Shown: positions 26,967 through 35,341 of the stretch, one piece after another
Layout of the letters: every line of letters begins with the position of its first letter
Numbering within the stretch: position 1 is the first letter of the stretch
NCBI RefSeq assembly: GCF_003002955.1
Contig: NZ_PVTJ01000006.1
Coordinates: forward strand, 248,001 to 312,000
Length of the DNA stretch: 64,000 bases
Direction of reading: 5' to 3'
Source of the DNA: Glycomyces artemisiae
Lineage (GTDB): Bacteria; Actinomycetota; Actinomycetes; Mycobacteriales; Micromonosporaceae
Notes under the pieces: generated by a model
Database searches by the model: none
What the model was told of the DNA's origin: nothing
Seen by the model: only the letters and a program-made list of their open reading frames with translations
Program-made: the position numbers and the translations under genes

Positions 26967-27880
26967 ACCGCCGCCCGGTGGCGGAGCCTGTAGCGCAGCG
27001 GGGATTCGCCCACTTCGCGTTTGAAGGCGGTGCTGAACGCGCTTTCGGAACCGTAGCCGAGACGCGACGCGAGCGCGCCGACGCGAGCGTCGCCGTCGCG
27101 GAGCTCCTTCTGCGCCAGCAGCATCCGCCAGCGGTGCAGGTAGGTCAGCGGCGGGACTCCCGCGACGGCCCGGAACCGCTCGGCGAACGAGGTCCGCGAC
27201 ATCGCCGCCGCTTTCGCGAGGGCGTCGAGACCCCACGGCCCGCCGGGATCGGCGTGCATGAGGGAGAGCGCCGGACCGAGCCGCTCGTCGGTGAGGACCC
27301 GGAGCCACCCGGGGGGCAGCTCGGCCTGGTCCACATAGGATCGAACGGCTTCGAGGAGCAGGAGCTGGCCGTACTGGCGCAGCGCGAACGCCGACCCGGC
27401 CCGCCCGCGCGCGCCTTCGTCGAACATCCGGTCGAGCAGGTCCTGGACGGTCCCGGCCGTCGCGGCCGAGGCCCGCACGTGGGCCACCGGCGGCAGCGCG
27501 TGCGCGAGCAGCGCCTGCCCGGCGGCGTTCAGTTCGATGCGCCCGCCGATGATCACGTCGTCGACGCTCCGGTCGACGGGCCCTGCGTCGGCGAAGCGCG
27601 GGTCCGGTTCGACGCGCCTGCGCGGCCCGTCGCCGCCACCGCCTTCGGCGCGCAGCCACGAGCGGGCGTTCATGATCGCCACGTCGCCGGCTTCGAGCTC
27701 GATCGGCCCGTCCACGCCGTCGGCCCACAGCCGGGCGCGGCCCGCCACCATCGCGGTGAACTTCATCGCCTCGCTGACGTCCGCCTCGGTGAACCACGGG
27801 CCCCGGACCGCGAATCCGCCCGAGACGACGCCGCGCACCTCGACGAGATCGAAGACCTCCGACAGGTGATCGCTTTCCAT
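26963..27880 (-). CDS. AraC-family regulator with cupin sensor
   Basis: A 305-residue regulator. The N-terminal cupin-like sensor covers about residues 1-180 (FAVRGPWFTEADVSEAMKF, IELEAGDVAIMNARSW). The C-terminal double helix-turn-helix is typical AraC: GLDALAKAAAMSRTSFAERFRAVAG, then VGALASRLGYGSESAFSTAFKREVG, ending P-L-R-Y-R. The ATG at 27880 (MESDHL) is preferred to an upstream GTG at 27916. It is divergent from the SDR gene at 27955 and probably controls it. Confidence 0.92.
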   Translation of the reverse strand: MESDHLSEVFDLVEVRGVVSGGFAVRGPWFTEADVSEAMKFTAMVAGRARLWADGVDGPIELEAGDVAIMNARSWLRAEGGGGDGPRRRVEPDPRFADAGPVDRSVDDVIIGGRIELNAAGQALLAHALPPVAHVRASAATAGTVQDLLDRMFDEGARGRAGSAFALRQYGQLLLLEAVRSYVDQAELPPGWLRVLTDERLGPALSLMHADPGGPWGLDALAKAAAMSRTSFAERFRAVAGVPPLTYLHRWRMLLAQKELRDGDARVGALASRLGYGSESAFSTAFKREVGESPLRYRLRHRAAV

Positions 27881-27954
27881 GATCCGAACTCTAAAGCAAG
27901 AAATACGGACTGGCAATTATTCAGAGTCCGGCCGTTCGGGGACAGACTCGAACC

Positions 27955-28989
27955 ATGGAACACCACACGAAACAGCACCCGATCGGCACCGGCTTCACCG
28001 CGGCGACCACCGCCGACGAGGTCCTCGCCGGAATCGACCTCTCCGGCAGGCATATCGTCGTGACCGGCGGCCACAACGGCATCGGACTGGAGACCGTCCG
28101 CGCCCTGAGCAAGGCCGGCGCCGCGGTCACCGTCGCCGCCCGCAACCCCGAGCGCGCGGCCGCGTCCCTCGCCGGGATCGACCGCGTCGAGACCTCGCAG
28201 CTCGACCTGCTCGACCCCGCCTCGATCGACGCGTTCGCCGCCCGCTACCTCGCGACCGGGCGGCCCCTGCACGCCCTCGTCAACAACGCCGGCATCATGG
28301 CCGGCCCGCTCGTGCGCGACGCCCGCGGCTACGAGTCCCAGTTCGCGGTCAACCACCTCGGCCACTTCCAGCTCACGCTCGGCCTGCTGCCCGCGCTGCG
28401 GTCCGCGCGCGGCGCGCGCGTCGTCAACCTGACCTCCGGGGGCCACCGGATCTCCGACATCCGCTGGGACGACCCGCATTTCAAGGACGGCTACGACGAG
28501 ATGGGCATGCTCGGCTACGGCCAGTCGAAGACCGCGAACGTCCTGTTCGCCGTCGAGCTGGACCGCCGCTGGTCCGCGGACGGCATCCGCGGCTTCGCCG
28601 TCCACCCCGGCATCGTCATGACCACCCGGCTCGGCCCCTGGATCCCCGAAGGCGAGGAGCGCGAGCCCTGGCTCAGCGACGACCAGATGCGGGCCATGGG
28701 CCTGGCCGACGAGCGCGGCGAGCTCATCCTCGACCCCGACCGCGAGCTGAAGACTCCGCAGCAGGGCGCCAGCACCAGCGTCTTCGCCGCAGCCAGCCCG
28801 CTCCTCGACGGCATCGGCGGCGTCTACCTCAAGGACAACGACCTCTCCCCGCTCGACGAGGACCCGCACGACGTCGAGTTCGGCACCGACTCCGACGTCA
28901 AGTCCGACGTGGTCCCCTACGCCCTCGACCCGGCCTCAGCCCGGCGCCTGTGGGAGCTGAGCGAAGAGCTGATCGGACACAAGGTCTGA
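27955..28989 (+). CDS. Short-chain dehydrogenase/reductase
   Basis: A 344-residue SDR of the WW-oxidoreductase / retinol-dehydrogenase-like type. The cofactor motif is TGGHNGIG (about 37-44), then NNAG, the catalytic Ser in NLTSGGH, and Tyr-Lys in YGQSKTAN. After the Rossmann core the protein has a longer C-terminal part than classical SDRs. It is divergent from an AraC-type regulator. The substrate is not known; the pair is probably a small inducible detoxification unit. Confidence 0.88.
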   Translation: MEHHTKQHPIGTGFTAATTADEVLAGIDLSGRHIVVTGGHNGIGLETVRALSKAGAAVTVAARNPERAAASLAGIDRVETSQLDLLDPASIDAFAARYLATGRPLHALVNNAGIMAGPLVRDARGYESQFAVNHLGHFQLTLGLLPALRSARGARVVNLTSGGHRISDIRWDDPHFKDGYDEMGMLGYGQSKTANVLFAVELDRRWSADGIRGFAVHPGIVMTTRLGPWIPEGEEREPWLSDDQMRAMGLADERGELILDPDRELKTPQQGASTSVFAAASPLLDGIGGVYLKDNDLSPLDEDPHDVEFGTDSDVKSDVVPYALDPASARRLWELSEELIGHKV

Positions 28990-29009
28990 GGCTCTGCGCG
29001 CCACGCGAA

Positions 29010-29042
29010 GCGGGGCCCGGGCCGGTGCGGCCCGGGCCCCGC
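29010..29042. terminator. Terminator between the SDR gene and the secreted-protein operon
   Basis: GCGGGGCCCGGGCC and GGCCCGGGCCCCGC form a perfect 14-bp stem with a 5-nt loop, between converging genes. Confidence 0.82.
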
Positions 29043-29048
29043 GGCCGG

Positions 29049-29537
29049 TCACTTGCCCGACCACCACCAGAGCTGCATCATCACTTCTTCGTAGTACTGG
29101 ATGAGGTAGCCGCCGGCGACGGCGTGGTCGCCGTCCTCGCGCCAGTCGAAGTTGCACCTGACCCAGGTGCCGTAGCCTTCGGCGTTGGCGCACCAGCGGT
29201 GGTTGATGGAGCCGAACTCGGTGTAGACGAGGGCGGTCGCCCCGTAGCCGTCCTTGTCGCCGTCGCGCACGTAGACGTAGTCGCCGTCGTACTGGATGCA
29301 GACCTGGGTGCTGCCGTGGGCGGCGTTCGCGGTCATGCATTCGCCGATCGGGCCCGCGACCTTCGTGCCGTAGACGCATGCGACGCGTTCGAGTTCGCAG
29401 TCCTGGAAGTAGTTCGCCTCGGCCATGGCCGCCGACGGCACGGCGAAGACGGCGGCGAGCACGGCCGCGAGGAGCGCGGTGAGGTGGAGGGCGGTGCGGT
29501 TCAGCTTGCGCCGCAACCGGTTCGATGAATTCGTCAT
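29049..29537 (-). CDS. Small secreted cysteine-containing protein
   Basis: A 162-residue protein of unknown function. A signal peptide is clear: basic start (RLRRKLNRT), a hydrophobic core at about residues 18-34, and a likely cut at SAAMA-EA near residue 40. The mature part has six cysteines (in QDCELERVACVYG, GECMTAN, VCIQYD, RWCANAE, RCNFD), which should form disulfides outside the cell, and it ends in an aromatic-rich QLWWWSGK. It is the last gene of a three-gene secreted set with the metalloprotease. Confidence 0.75.
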   Translation of the reverse strand: MTNSSNRLRRKLNRTALHLTALLAAVLAAVFAVPSAAMAEANYFQDCELERVACVYGTKVAGPIGECMTANAAHGSTQVCIQYDGDYVYVRDGDKDGYGATALVYTEFGSINHRWCANAEGYGTWVRCNFDWREDGDHAVAGGYLIQYYEEVMMQLWWWSGK

Positions 29538-29558
29538 GAGAGGTGTCCTTTCGGGTGG

Positions 29559-30326
29559 TTACACGCAGGAGTGCATGAGCGAGAACTCGGACGCCTCGGC
29601 CTGCGCCGCGGCATCCGGAACGGCGCTCTCCAGAGCGGCGACGATCGCATCGGCGCCCTCACCGGCGAGGAGTTCCTCCACGCCCTGATCCGGCAGGTCC
29701 TCCGCCGCCGCGGCGAACGCCGCCGCGTCCTCCACGGCGCCTTCGGACTCGCCGTTGCCGAGGACCCCGCCGTCGAAGGGGATCTCCGACCCCTCGCCGA
29801 GGCCGTGCCACTGCGCCGGCGTGTACTCGCCGTCCTCGTCGCAGACGGCCGCCTCCCACCGGATCGCCATCACGTACTGGTGACCGACCTCCACCCGCGG
29901 GAAGCCGTACAGCGCCATCTCCACGGCCCCTTCGGTATCGCCGTCGGTGAAGTGCCACCCGAGGGCGTTGAAGCTCCAGGTCGCGGGCGCCGCGACAGGG
30001 GCTCCCTCCCGCGACCACAGCACGTCCTCGACGTTGAGCGAGACGGTCCGGCCGATGATCCCCTCCCCGCGTTCGAGCTCCTCCGCGCCGGGCGCGATCG
30101 TCTCCTCCGACACGGCCTCGACGACGATCACGTGGTCGGCGTAGGTCACCCAGTCGTCCGCGGTGATGCTCGGCAGGTAGTCGGCCCCATGCCCCATGAG
30201 CACTGAGGGCTCAGGCGCGGCCTGCTCCTCCGGAGCGGGAGCGGCGAGGGCCGTGACGGCGATTCCGGTCAAGGCAGCGGCGGCGACAACGCCGGCAGCC
30301 GCCGCAATTCGAGTACGAATACGCAC
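29559..30326 (-). CDS. Secreted protein of unknown function
   Basis: A 255-residue acidic protein with a signal peptide (RIRTRIAAAAG, hydrophobic to about residue 29, cleavage after ALA). The mature region begins with ADYLPSITADDWVTYADHVIVVEAVSEE, followed by RTVSLNVEDVLWSREGAP, blocks that look like a beta-rich domain. The C-terminal 60 residues are Ala/Glu-rich helices. It lies 9 bp after the metalloprotease and is probably co-transcribed with it. It might be a partner, inhibitor or processing target; none of this is shown. Confidence 0.72.
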   Translation of the reverse strand: MRIRTRIAAAAGVVAAAALTGIAVTALAAPAPEEQAAPEPSVLMGHGADYLPSITADDWVTYADHVIVVEAVSEETIAPGAEELERGEGIIGRTVSLNVEDVLWSREGAPVAAPATWSFNALGWHFTDGDTEGAVEMALYGFPRVEVGHQYVMAIRWEAAVCDEDGEYTPAQWHGLGEGSEIPFDGGVLGNGESEGAVEDAAAFAAAAEDLPDQGVEELLAGEGADAIVAALESAVPDAAAQAEASEFSLMHSCV

Positions 30327-30335
30327 GGGCCCTCC

Positions 30336-30992
30336 TCAGTAGGTGCCGTTGATGTTGTCGATGTTGTTGTCCTGGAGGACCTCCCCGTCACTGACCGGGT
30401 CCTCCATGCACCCGAGCCGCTCATCGCGCCGACTCGTCACCGGCGACGCCTGGTCCCCGTGCAGCAGCCCCACGGCGTGCCCGGTCTCGTGGCAGATGAG
30501 CCCGTTCGCGTAGTGGCCGCCGCCGAGGATCCGGATGTACTGCTGGTCGCAGCGCAGATGATCGGCCGCGTCGTTGCAGAAGGTGACGCCGCTGGCGCCC
30601 GACGGGACGCCGATGCCGCTCTCCTCGTACACGATGTCGGTCTCGGCGCTCCCGGAGAACGACGGCGTGCTGTCCAGACTCACTGTCAGGTCAGTCGGCT
30701 CGAACACGTGCTCCATCACGTAGTTGACGCGGTTGCGGTCCACCGTCTCCAGCATGTTCGACCCGCCGCTGTCCATGTAGTACGTCAACGTGGCGTTGTC
30801 CGTCTGGCACGAGAGGTACCCGTTCGGCGTACTCCCCTCGTCCACGCACGCCAGGTTCGCGTACGGCGTCGGATACATGTTGTCGGTGAACGCCGCCCAC
30901 GCGGCCCCCGCCGTCACCGCCACCGCCGTGAACACCGCCACGGTCATGCACACGGCCTTCACGCTCATCCGCCTCGCGGAACCATTCGTCAT
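30336..30992 (-). CDS. Secreted metzincin zinc metalloprotease
   Basis: A 218-residue secreted protease. After a signal peptide (cleavage near AWA-AFTDN) there is one catalytic domain. The zinc motif H-E-x-x-H-x-x-G-x-x-H is intact in CHETGHAVGLLHG, and a metzincin Met-turn candidate is GCMEDP some 20 residues later. Four cysteines before and around the site should form disulfides. The ATG at 30992 has GGGGAG 7 nt upstream; nine residues of upstream open frame are not needed. It is the first gene of a three-gene secreted operon. Confidence 0.85.
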   Translation of the reverse strand: MTNGSARRMSVKAVCMTVAVFTAVAVTAGAAWAAFTDNMYPTPYANLACVDEGSTPNGYLSCQTDNATLTYYMDSGGSNMLETVDRNRVNYVMEHVFEPTDLTVSLDSTPSFSGSAETDIVYEESGIGVPSGASGVTFCNDAADHLRCDQQYIRILGGGHYANGLICHETGHAVGLLHGDQASPVTSRRDERLGCMEDPVSDGEVLQDNNIDNINGTY

Positions 30993-31140
30993 CAGGCGAC
31001 TCCCCTTCCGGCCGCCCAACGCATCTGACCGGCCTCCACGAGCCTAGAAAACCGGGAGTACACGCCCCGTACACGAGCAGTACACGCCCCACGAACCCGC
31101 AGACAGACCGCCACAAAAAGCCAAAACAAGAACAAACAAA

Positions 31141-31163
31141 AAGGCCCGCCGAAAAGCGGGCCT
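31141..31163 (-). terminator. Terminator after tRNA-Gln
   Basis: AAGGCCCGC and GCGGGCCTT form a 9-bp stem with a short A-rich loop, followed on the minus strand by TTT and further T-rich sequence, just past the tRNA 3' end. Confidence 0.8.
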
Positions 31164-31172
31164 TCATGATGG

Positions 31173-31244
31173 CTGGGGTACCTGGACTCGAACCAAGAAC
31201 GGCTGAACCAGAATCAGCTGTGTTGCCAATTACACCATACCCCA
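31173..31244 (-). tRNA. tRNA-Gln (anticodon CUG)
   Basis: The minus strand folds as a cloverleaf. The acceptor stem is TGGGGTA / TACCCCA. The anticodon arm is GCTGA-TTCTGGT-TCAGC with CTG at the anticodon place. The T arm contains GGTTCGAGTCC. The discriminator is G, and the 3' CCA is encoded (31170-31172). A terminator hairpin follows directly. Confidence 0.96.
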
Positions 31245-31371
31245 ATGGTGTCGTAGCGCCTCGAAGCTCGTTGCGCTGACGGGATGTAACTGTACCGGAC
31301 GGGCTCGCGCCCCTTCAAACGGGTTCCTGTGATGGGGACGACTCGGCTGAAAGGGCGCGGGCCCGTCGTGG

Positions 31372-31956
31372 TCAGGAGGAGGTCGGCACGGGGGTGGGGC
31401 GGTCGAGGCGCAGGTAGGTGAGGGTGAGGGCGATGAAGGCGGCCAGGATGAGGAGGTCGGCGGCGTGGGCGAGGGACTCGGTGCGGGAGATGCGACTGAG
31501 GGGGAAGAGGGCGCCGGAGGCGATGAGGAGGAGGCCGAGCCAGAGGGGGGCGAGGCGGGTCCAGAGGAGGGCCGCGCCGAGGGCGCAGAGGGCGAGGGGG
31601 AAGGCGGGGCCGGGAATCCAGAGGACGACGGCGGAGGCGACCGGATGCTCGGCGGCCGCGGCGAGGGAGTCGGCGCCGGAGACGCCGAAGATCCCTTCGA
31701 AGAAGCCCTGGAGGCTGAAGGCCATGCCGCCGGCGAAGCCGGCGAGGGACAGGACGGCGCCGAGGGCGCCGAGCCAGGGCCGACGCTCGCCGATGCGGGT
31801 CCAGACGGCGAGGAGGCCGTAGATCCAGGCGACGGTGGAGCACATGAGGACGGTCGAGGCGGTGACGCCGTAGCGGTCGCTCTCCCACAGGAACGTGGCG
31901 GTCGCGCCGAGCAGGGGGCCGAGGAGGAGCGAGGCGGTGGCGAGGTGTCTGTTCAT
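31372..31956 (-). CDS. Multi-pass membrane protein
   Basis: A 194-residue integral membrane protein with about six hydrophobic segments, the first at residues 7-23 and further ones near 36-52, 62-83, 108-131, 134-150 and 165-181. No known family motif is seen. It is divergent from a padR gene, and its ATG (31956) lies inside the first of two PadR-type operators, so it is almost surely under PadR control. Confidence 0.75.
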   Translation of the reverse strand: MNRHLATASLLLGPLLGATATFLWESDRYGVTASTVLMCSTVAWIYGLLAVWTRIGERRPWLGALGAVLSLAGFAGGMAFSLQGFFEGIFGVSGADSLAAAAEHPVASAVVLWIPGPAFPLALCALGAALLWTRLAPLWLGLLLIASGALFPLSRISRTESLAHAADLLILAAFIALTLTYLRLDRPTPVPTSS

Positions 31957-31986
31957 GTAGAGAGACTACATGTAGAAGCTCTACAT
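31955..31986. promoter_or_regulatory. Two tandem PadR-type operators
   Basis: ATGTAG-AGAGA-CTACAT (31955-31971) and ATGTAGA-AGC-TCTACAT (31970-31986) are both perfect inverted repeats of 17 bp with the ATGT-N9-ACAT form known for PadR proteins. They overlap by two bases, and the first covers the start codon of the membrane protein gene. Confidence 0.78.
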
Positions 31987-32024
31987 AACAAGACCGTCTA
32001 CCTATCGGGGCGTAGCCTGGACCC

Positions 32025-32342
32025 ATGGACGCGGACGGCATTCACGGACAGCTCGACACCCTCATCCTCGCCACCCTCAAACGCGGTGAGGCCCACGGCT
32101 ACGCGATCATCTCGGCCCTGCGCGAGCACAGCGGCGAGCGGCTCGACCTCCCCAGCGGCACGGTCTACCCGGCGCTGCGGCGGCTGGAGCGCGCCGGAAG
32201 CATCCGCGGCACCTGGTCGCAGGACGCGGGCCGGCGGCGGCGCGTCTACGCGCTCACCGAGGACGGCCTGAAGGCCCTCGACAAGGGCGTGCGGGACTGG
32301 AAGTCGCTGCGCGAGGTCATGTCGGCGGTCCTCGGCGCATGA
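32025..32342 (+). CDS. PadR-family regulator
   Basis: A 105-residue winged-helix repressor of the short PadR-s2 type. Motifs: LILATLKRGEAHGYAIISALRE, then LPSGTVYPALRRLERAGSIRG, and the wing RRRRVYALTEDGLKAL. It is divergent from a membrane protein gene, with two operator palindromes between them. The next gene overlaps it by 4 bp. Confidence 0.93.
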   Translation: MDADGIHGQLDTLILATLKRGEAHGYAIISALREHSGERLDLPSGTVYPALRRLERAGSIRGTWSQDAGRRRRVYALTEDGLKALDKGVRDWKSLREVMSAVLGA

Positions 32343-32941
32343 ACGAGTACATCGCCGCGGTGGCCGCGCCGCTGCGAGGCCCCAGGCGGGTCCGCCGGGA
32401 CATGCTCGCCGAGATCGAGGACGGCTTCGAGGAGGCCGTCGCCGAGCGCGTCGCGGCCGGGCTGAGCCGGGGCGAGGCCGTCGACGGGGCCGCATCGGAG
32501 TTCGGCGAGCCGCGGATCGTCGCCGCCGAGGTCCAGCGGGAGCTGGAGGCCGCGCAGGCCCGCCAGACCGCGTGGACGCTCCTGATCGCGTTGCCCGCCA
32601 TGACGATCATGTGGGACGTGTTCGGCGGCGACGGCGACCCCGGGCTGGCCGCGACCCTCCTGGCGCGCGTGGTCGACGCCGCGACCGCCGTCGCGTTCGG
32701 CGCGGCCGCGCTCGTGCTCACCGGCCACCTCGAACGCCGGGCCGCCCGCCTCTGCGGCCTCCTCGGCCTGGTCCAGATCGCCACCGCGCTCGGGTGCTCG
32801 GCCCTCATCGCGATGGTCGCCGACGGGCAGGGGCCGACCGGGGCCTGGGCCGCCCTGACCGCGGCGTCGGCGGCGGGGTCGATCCTCGTGTGCACCGCGT
32901 CGGTGCGGGCGCTGCGGACGGCCCGCGCGGCGATCTCCTAG
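32339..32941 (+). CDS. Membrane protein with permease-prefix-like N-terminus
   Basis: A 200-residue protein, ATGA-coupled to padR. The first 75 residues are a helical cytosolic module (RRDMLAEIEDGFEEAVAERVAAGLSRGEAVDGAASEFGEP), as found next to PadR regulators and in permease-prefix domains. Three or four membrane segments follow, beginning near residue 80. It is thought to work with the PadR protein, perhaps as a sensor or a membrane-stress effector; this is inference. Confidence 0.8.
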   Translation: MNEYIAAVAAPLRGPRRVRRDMLAEIEDGFEEAVAERVAAGLSRGEAVDGAASEFGEPRIVAAEVQRELEAAQARQTAWTLLIALPAMTIMWDVFGGDGDPGLAATLLARVVDAATAVAFGAAALVLTGHLERRAARLCGLLGLVQIATALGCSALIAMVADGQGPTGAWAALTAASAAGSILVCTASVRALRTARAAIS

Positions 32942-32990
32942 CGGCGCAGAGGGCTCGGCCGCGAGACGGAGAAAACCTCCCACACCGGGC

Positions 32991-33016
32991 AACCGCGTCC
33001 GGCCCGGCCGCGTATT
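32991..33016 (+). promoter_or_regulatory. Possible ECF-type promoter before the sigma factor gene
   Basis: AACC (32991-32994), 16 nt, then CGTATT (33011-33016). The AAC-type -35 and CGT-type -10 fit many ECF sigma factors, so the sigma factor may control itself. The leader to the GTG start would be about 70 nt. This is a weak prediction. Confidence 0.3.
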
Positions 33017-33091
33017 CAGCGTGCCGGGCCGCGTCGCCATCCACCACCGTGCGCGGGGCCGGGCCCCTACCCGTCATGTGAAAGAGGCCCA

Positions 33092-33604
33092 GTGGAGACC
33101 GAGGAGCAGCAAGAGGCCGAGTTCCGTTCCTTCGCGATCGCCCAGCGCGACAGCCTGCGGCGGTACGCCTACCTGCTGTGCGGGGACTGGTTCGAGGCCG
33201 ACGACATCGTGCAGAAGGCCCTGACGAAGATGTTCGCCGCGTGGAGGCGCGTCGAGCCCGGCGGGGCGCCCGCGTACGTGCGGCGCATCGTCACGAACGT
33301 GTACTTCTCGCACCGCCGCCTGTCGTGGGTGCGCCGCGAGCGCGCCAGCGACGAGCTGCCGGTGCGGCGGCTCGACCGCCCCCAGGAGGAGGTCGACGTG
33401 CGGCTCGAACTCGCCGCGGCGCTGGACCGGCTGCCGCCGCGGCAGCGGGCGACGCTGGTCCTGCGGTACTGGGAGCAGTTGTCGGTCGACGAGACCGCGG
33501 CGGCCATGGGCTGCTCCGCGGGAACCGTGAAGAGCCAGTGCGCCAAGGGAATCGCGAAGATGCGCGAACTCCTCACCGACGCCGCCGTGCCTGCCCGGGC
33601 GTAG
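33092..33604 (+). CDS. RNA polymerase sigma factor, SigE-type ECF
   Basis: A 170-residue ECF sigma factor of the actinobacterial SigE family. Region 2 contains LRRYAYLLCGDWFEADDIVQKALTKM. Region 4 is LPPRQRATLVLRYWEQLSVDETAAAMGCSAGTVKSQCAKGIAKMRELL. It starts with GTG at 33092. The gene after it codes for a single-pass membrane protein, the normal place for its regulator. Confidence 0.93.
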   Translation: METEEQQEAEFRSFAIAQRDSLRRYAYLLCGDWFEADDIVQKALTKMFAAWRRVEPGGAPAYVRRIVTNVYFSHRRLSWVRRERASDELPVRRLDRPQEEVDVRLELAAALDRLPPRQRATLVLRYWEQLSVDETAAAMGCSAGTVKSQCAKGIAKMRELLTDAAVPARA

Positions 33605-33623
33605 CGGAAGGAAGCGAACCACC

Positions 33624-35189
33624 ATGAATCTGCAAGACGACCCCGGCGCGGTGCTCCGGGAGCTCATGCCCGAGCAGCCGCCGTCCGGCTCGTTCGACCT
33701 CGACCGCATCGTCAGCGACGGATACAAGGCGCGCCGCCGCCACCGCGCGGCCCTCGCGAGCGCGGCCGCGACCGGCGTCGCCGCCATCGCGGGGGTGCTG
33801 GCCCTGTCGATCGCGGGCCTGCCGGGGTTCCTGGTCGACGACCCGCCCGCGGCCGGGGAGGACCCGGACCCGGCCCTGTCGGGCTACCCGATGCCCGGGG
33901 AGGAGGGCTTCAGCGACGAGGAGACCGCGCAGGCGCTCACCGACGCCGCACGGGACGCGTTCGCCCCGCTGCTGCTGGAGACCGGCCTGTTCCAGGAGTC
34001 CGACTTCACGACGGTCATGTACGAGCCCACGGCGCAGGAGATCCAGGAGTACGCCGAGGAGCACGGCGTGAGCCCCGAGGAGGCCGCGCAGGACCTCCAG
34101 TACGTCGCCGACAGGGGCGAGCTCGCGTTCAGCGGGCACACCAGCCCGGGGAACTACGGCCAGGTGCAGCTCTACAGCTACCTCGCGTCGGTCCAGATCG
34201 GCCTTGACGAGGAGGGCGCCGGCGGCCGGGTCCTGCTCGACGTGGAGGCGCTGCTGCCGGGCGGCTGGACCGACGAGCCGGGGCCCACGGGCGAGCAGTA
34301 CTTCCCGCAGCACCTCATCGACGACGACGCGGACGAGTTCGAGCGGACCGGACTCGACGACGGCCGGGTCCTCTACACCGCCGCCGACGGCTGCGAGCTG
34401 CACGCGGCCGTGGTCTACCCCAACGGGTCCGGGCTCCGGGCCTCCTGGGACGGCTGCGACGTCGACGGCCACGGCGAGGTCGCCGTCGATGCGGGCCGGT
34501 TCGCCGACGCGGTCCTCGCCATGCCGGAGACGGACTTCGACACGGCGGACCTGCACGGCGTCGGGGAGGTCGTGGACGTGCCTCCGGGATGGCTCGCGTC
34601 GGACGACTCGTGGCGGCCGTGGGCCGAGGACGGCGCGCTGGCGACCGCCGTGGACGCCGGGACGGTGCTCGCCGACCGAGTGCCGGGGGCGGTGGTGTTC
34701 GAGCCGTGGGTGATGCCCGAGCTCGACCCGGCCGACCCCGTGCGCGACGGCGAGGTGGCGCTGCGCGAGTACGTGATGAACGGCGAGATGCCGGTCGAGG
34801 GCGAGTCCTCGCCCGTGCCGTTCGACCTGGTGTACACGCTGCCCGGCGGCTGGGTGGCCGGTTTCGGCGACGCCGACGCCGACGGGCCGTACCTCTCCGA
34901 CTGCCGCCGGGGCGACTGCACCGAGGCCGGGGTCGGGGGCGGCGGCACCGCGTACGTCGCTGAGACGCGCGTCGAGCACGACGCGGATCCCGAGATGGGG
35001 ATCGACGAGCCGTGGTTCGAGGGCGAGTACGAGGTCACGGTGGTCGACCCGGACGGCTGGGCGGTCATGATGCGGATCTCGTTCCAGGACCCGGACTTCG
35101 GGCTCACCGCGGAGGAGCTGACGGCGATCGTCGCGGCGCTCCCGGCGCCGGTGTACGACGCGGACGCGGAGCCGGTCCTCGCGGAGTGA
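33624..35189 (+). CDS. Single-pass membrane protein, probable partner of the sigma factor
   Basis: A 521-residue protein. The cytoplasmic N-terminus (about 1-40: FDLDRIVSDGYKARRRHRA) is basic, one membrane segment covers about 41-66, and a large acidic extracytoplasmic part follows. Proteins of this layout follow SigE-type sigma factors in actinomycetes. The zinc-binding anti-sigma motif (HxxxCxxC) is absent, so it would act differently from classic ZAS proteins. The outer part has several Cys pairs (ADGCELH, WDGCDVDGH, DCRRGDC). Function is unknown. Confidence 0.82.
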   Translation: MNLQDDPGAVLRELMPEQPPSGSFDLDRIVSDGYKARRRHRAALASAAATGVAAIAGVLALSIAGLPGFLVDDPPAAGEDPDPALSGYPMPGEEGFSDEETAQALTDAARDAFAPLLLETGLFQESDFTTVMYEPTAQEIQEYAEEHGVSPEEAAQDLQYVADRGELAFSGHTSPGNYGQVQLYSYLASVQIGLDEEGAGGRVLLDVEALLPGGWTDEPGPTGEQYFPQHLIDDDADEFERTGLDDGRVLYTAADGCELHAAVVYPNGSGLRASWDGCDVDGHGEVAVDAGRFADAVLAMPETDFDTADLHGVGEVVDVPPGWLASDDSWRPWAEDGALATAVDAGTVLADRVPGAVVFEPWVMPELDPADPVRDGEVALREYVMNGEMPVEGESSPVPFDLVYTLPGGWVAGFGDADADGPYLSDCRRGDCTEAGVGGGGTAYVAETRVEHDADPEMGIDEPWFEGEYEVTVVDPDGWAVMMRISFQDPDFGLTAEELTAIVAALPAPVYDADAEPVLAE

Positions 35190-35341
35190 GGCGCCGAGCG
35201 CGGGCGTGAGGCCGCACCTCGGCGAGCGGGGCGGCCGTCGCGGACGCGATGCGGCCCCGGCTCCACCGGAGCCGAGGCCGCGCCACGCCCTGCCAGGGGA
35301 CGCGGGGTCCCCCGGTCCTCACCGAGGCGTCCAGGGGACGG

